In this document: piece by piece, positions 62,834 through 64,000 of the stretch
How positions within the stretch are numbered: position 1 is the stretch's first letter
How the letters are laid out: every line of letters begins with the position of its first letter
Assembly (NCBI GenBank): GCA_024233865.1
Contig: JACKPA010000018.1
Span: 62,001 to 126,000 of the forward strand
Length of the DNA: 64,000 bases
Direction of reading: 5' to 3'
Source of the DNA: Leptospiraceae bacterium
Lineage (GTDB): Bacteria > Spirochaetota > Leptospiria > Leptospirales > Leptospiraceae
Notes under the pieces: generated by a model
Told to the model about the DNA's origin: nothing
Databases searched by the model: none
The model's input: the letters and a program-made list of their open reading frames with translations, nothing else
Made by a program: the position numbers and the translations under genes

Positions 62834-64000
62834 CTATTTGAATTTTGCAATAAAAAAGTCTTTTGTTCCGATTAGTGTGTTTCCGTCTAAATTGCCGGAT
62901 GTGTATCCAACGATACTTATAGTATTATTTGTGTCGTAATGAATCCCATAAGAATAGGTTTCCGAAGCATTGGATGCTCCCAAAAGGGTAGCGTTCCCTT
63001 GTTTGCTTCCGCTACTGTTATATTTTAGGATATAGGCATCCTTACTTCCGGTTAAACTTTGCCCGTCAATGCTAACACCCGTTGAATCAGTGGTGTAAAT
63101 ATTTCCATTGCTATCGCTGACAATATCTCCTAAAGAGGGAACGCTTTCAAAACAAGCTGTGTTAGTTTGATAGTATGTACCAGTCATCTTGACCCATTGT
63201 TTGTCACCGTTTGTATCGTATTTTGCCATAAAATTGCCTTGTGAAGTAGTTGATGTATTTCCATCAATATTGCTGGTGCTGCAACCATGTATGTACGAGT
63301 TTGAATTACTATCAGAAGAAATTTTAAAACCATAAGTTGGAGAACCGGAGACTCCTAACAATTTTGTCCATTGTAAACTCCCACTTGAATCATATTTAAC
63401 TATAAAGGAATCTATAGTACCGGTTAAAGACTGACTACCTAAACTTCCATTAGTATATCCTGTCACAAAAATGTTTCCATTTGTATCTACGTTTGCACCA
63501 CTTCCATTAGTTAAAGCACTGCTTGCACCCTGCAGTTTTGTCCATTGTTTGGTTCCGTCCGAATTGTATTTTACCAAAAATAAATCCCTACTTCCGGTTA
63601 AAGTTTGACCGTCCAAATTACCTTCCGTGTAACCCGTAACGTACGAATTTCCAGAGCTATCCATTCCAATTCCGGTAGAATAAGTTGAAACACTTGCAAC
63701 ACCAAGGAGTTTTGTCCATTGCTTGGTTCCATCCGAATTGTATTTTACCAAAAATAAATCCCTATCACCGGTGATGGTTTGTCCGTCCAAGCTACCGGAT
63801 GTATAGCCGGTTATATAAGCGTTTCCCGAAACATCAATAGCAATGCCTGTTGAAAAGGTAGAGGCATTGGAAACACCTAAGAGAGTTGTCCATTGTTTAT
63901 TTCCATCGGAGTCATATTTTACCAAAAATAAATCAGTTGTTCCGGTAATAGTATTTCCGTCAAGTGTTCCCGAAGTGTATCCCGTAGAATAATAATTTCC
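62834..64000 (-). CDS. SBBP-repeat beta-propeller protein (N-terminus beyond window)
   Basis: 388 codons lie in the window and the start is past the right edge; the frame remains open to the last base. It consists of about seven units of roughly 50 residues on the pattern TGYTSGSLDGQTxTGxRDLFLVKY and NSDGTKQWTKLLG, which is the SBBP (seven-bladed beta-propeller) repeat. Neighbouring units are very similar, two differing by few residues, consistent with expansion. Leptospires carry many such exported proteins. It ends 20 bases before the start of the outer-membrane protein gene and could be co-transcribed with it. Confidence 0.85.
   Translation of the reverse strand, partial: GNYYSTGYTSGTLDGNTITGTTDLFLVKYDSDGNKQWTTLLGVSNASTFSTGIAIDVSGNAYITGYTSGSLDGQTITGDRDLFLVKYNSDGTKQWTKLLGVASVSTYSTGIGMDSSGNSYVTGYTEGNLDGQTLTGSRDLFLVKYNSDGTKQWTKLQGASSALTNGSGANVDTNGNIFVTGYTNGSLGSQSLTGTIDSFIVKYDSSGSLQWTKLLGVSGSPTYGFKISSDSNSNSYIHGCSTSNIDGNTSTTSQGNFMAKYDTNGDKQWVKMTGTYYQTNTACFESVPSLGDIVSDSNGNIYTTDSTGVSIDGQSLTGSKDAYILKYNSSGSKQGNATLLGASNASETYSYGIHYDTNNTISIVGYTSGNLDGNTLIGTKDFFIAKFK

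Noticed and set aside
1..64000. CRISPR array, tRNA or rRNA gene
   Set aside because: No regular direct repeats with unique spacers and no cloverleaf or rRNA-like stretch was seen; the repeats present are hairpin or MITE-like.

Overview
The window is AT-rich and gene-dense and looks like a chromosome segment from a spirochaete of the family Leptospiraceae (Leptospira or a close relative). This rests on: an OmpL1-type porin cut by the left edge, an LA_2272-type surface repeat protein, many lipoproteins with loose spirochaetal lipoboxes, a DUF4202 protein, a leucine-rich-repeat protein, NHL and SBBP beta-propeller proteins, and a large NAD-type glutamate dehydrogenase. No rRNA, tRNA, CRISPR array, prophage or replication origin was seen.

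Layout. 1-668: partial OmpL1-like porin. 857-2198: J-domain protein and EI24/CysZ-like membrane protein. 2199-8544 (minus strand): one long run rpmH-rnpA-yidD-yidC-khpB-mnmE-fetB-fetA, that is ribosome/RNase P/membrane insertion/tRNA modification genes followed by a two-gene ABC exporter. 8708-14962: NHL lipoprotein, a MITE-like element, SpoIIE-type phosphatase, crotonase, DUF192 protein and an outer-membrane barrel. 15086-18519: an accessory cluster with a lipoprotein carrying a full metzincin zinc motif and two paralogous PD-(D/E)XK-like proteins around DUF4202 and LRR genes. 18662-25943: complex I genes nuoH-J-K-L-M-N (no nuoI), with a recombination scar between nuoL and nuoM, then bioD. 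26700-29926: small lipoprotein, LA_2272-type protein, response regulator-histidine kinase and DUF1858 protein. 30059-33142: a YbjN-like protein, a serine protease without signal peptide fused to a zinc ribbon and a related YbjN-like domain, and a TPR protein. 33158-35421: an AAA-ATPase/PD-(D/E)XK gene in ruins, split by a decayed IS3-like element with a visible target duplication. 35638-41665: overlapping three-gene operon (giant lipoprotein with two lamin-tail-like domains, outer-membrane barrel, phospholipase D-fold lipoprotein). 41688-49319: HD-GYP response regulator, coiled-coil protein, a poly(A) polymerase/CCA-transferase-like protein with a duplicated C-terminal half, M23 peptidase, lgt and a periplasmic protein. 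49711-55347: TPR protein, Cache-cyclase, small protein and chemoreceptor. 55360-64000 (minus strand): NAD-glutamate dehydrogenase, NHL lipoprotein, SDR, outer-membrane protein and a partial SBBP-repeat protein.

Small repeats are unusually prominent: a dispersed hairpin family sharing GCTCCCT/AGGGAGC arms (five sites), two MITE-like elements with long perfect terminal inverted repeats sharing the core TAACGTGAGTT, a further ~70 bp two-copy element, and duplicated scraps at the ends of nuo, bioD and kinase genes. The most interesting candidates for undescribed biology are the LTD/barrel/PLD surface operon, the YbjN-zinc ribbon-protease pair, the duplicated-domain nucleotidyltransferase and the metzincin/PD-(D/E)XK cluster. 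All functional statements come from reading motifs by eye; no database search was run.
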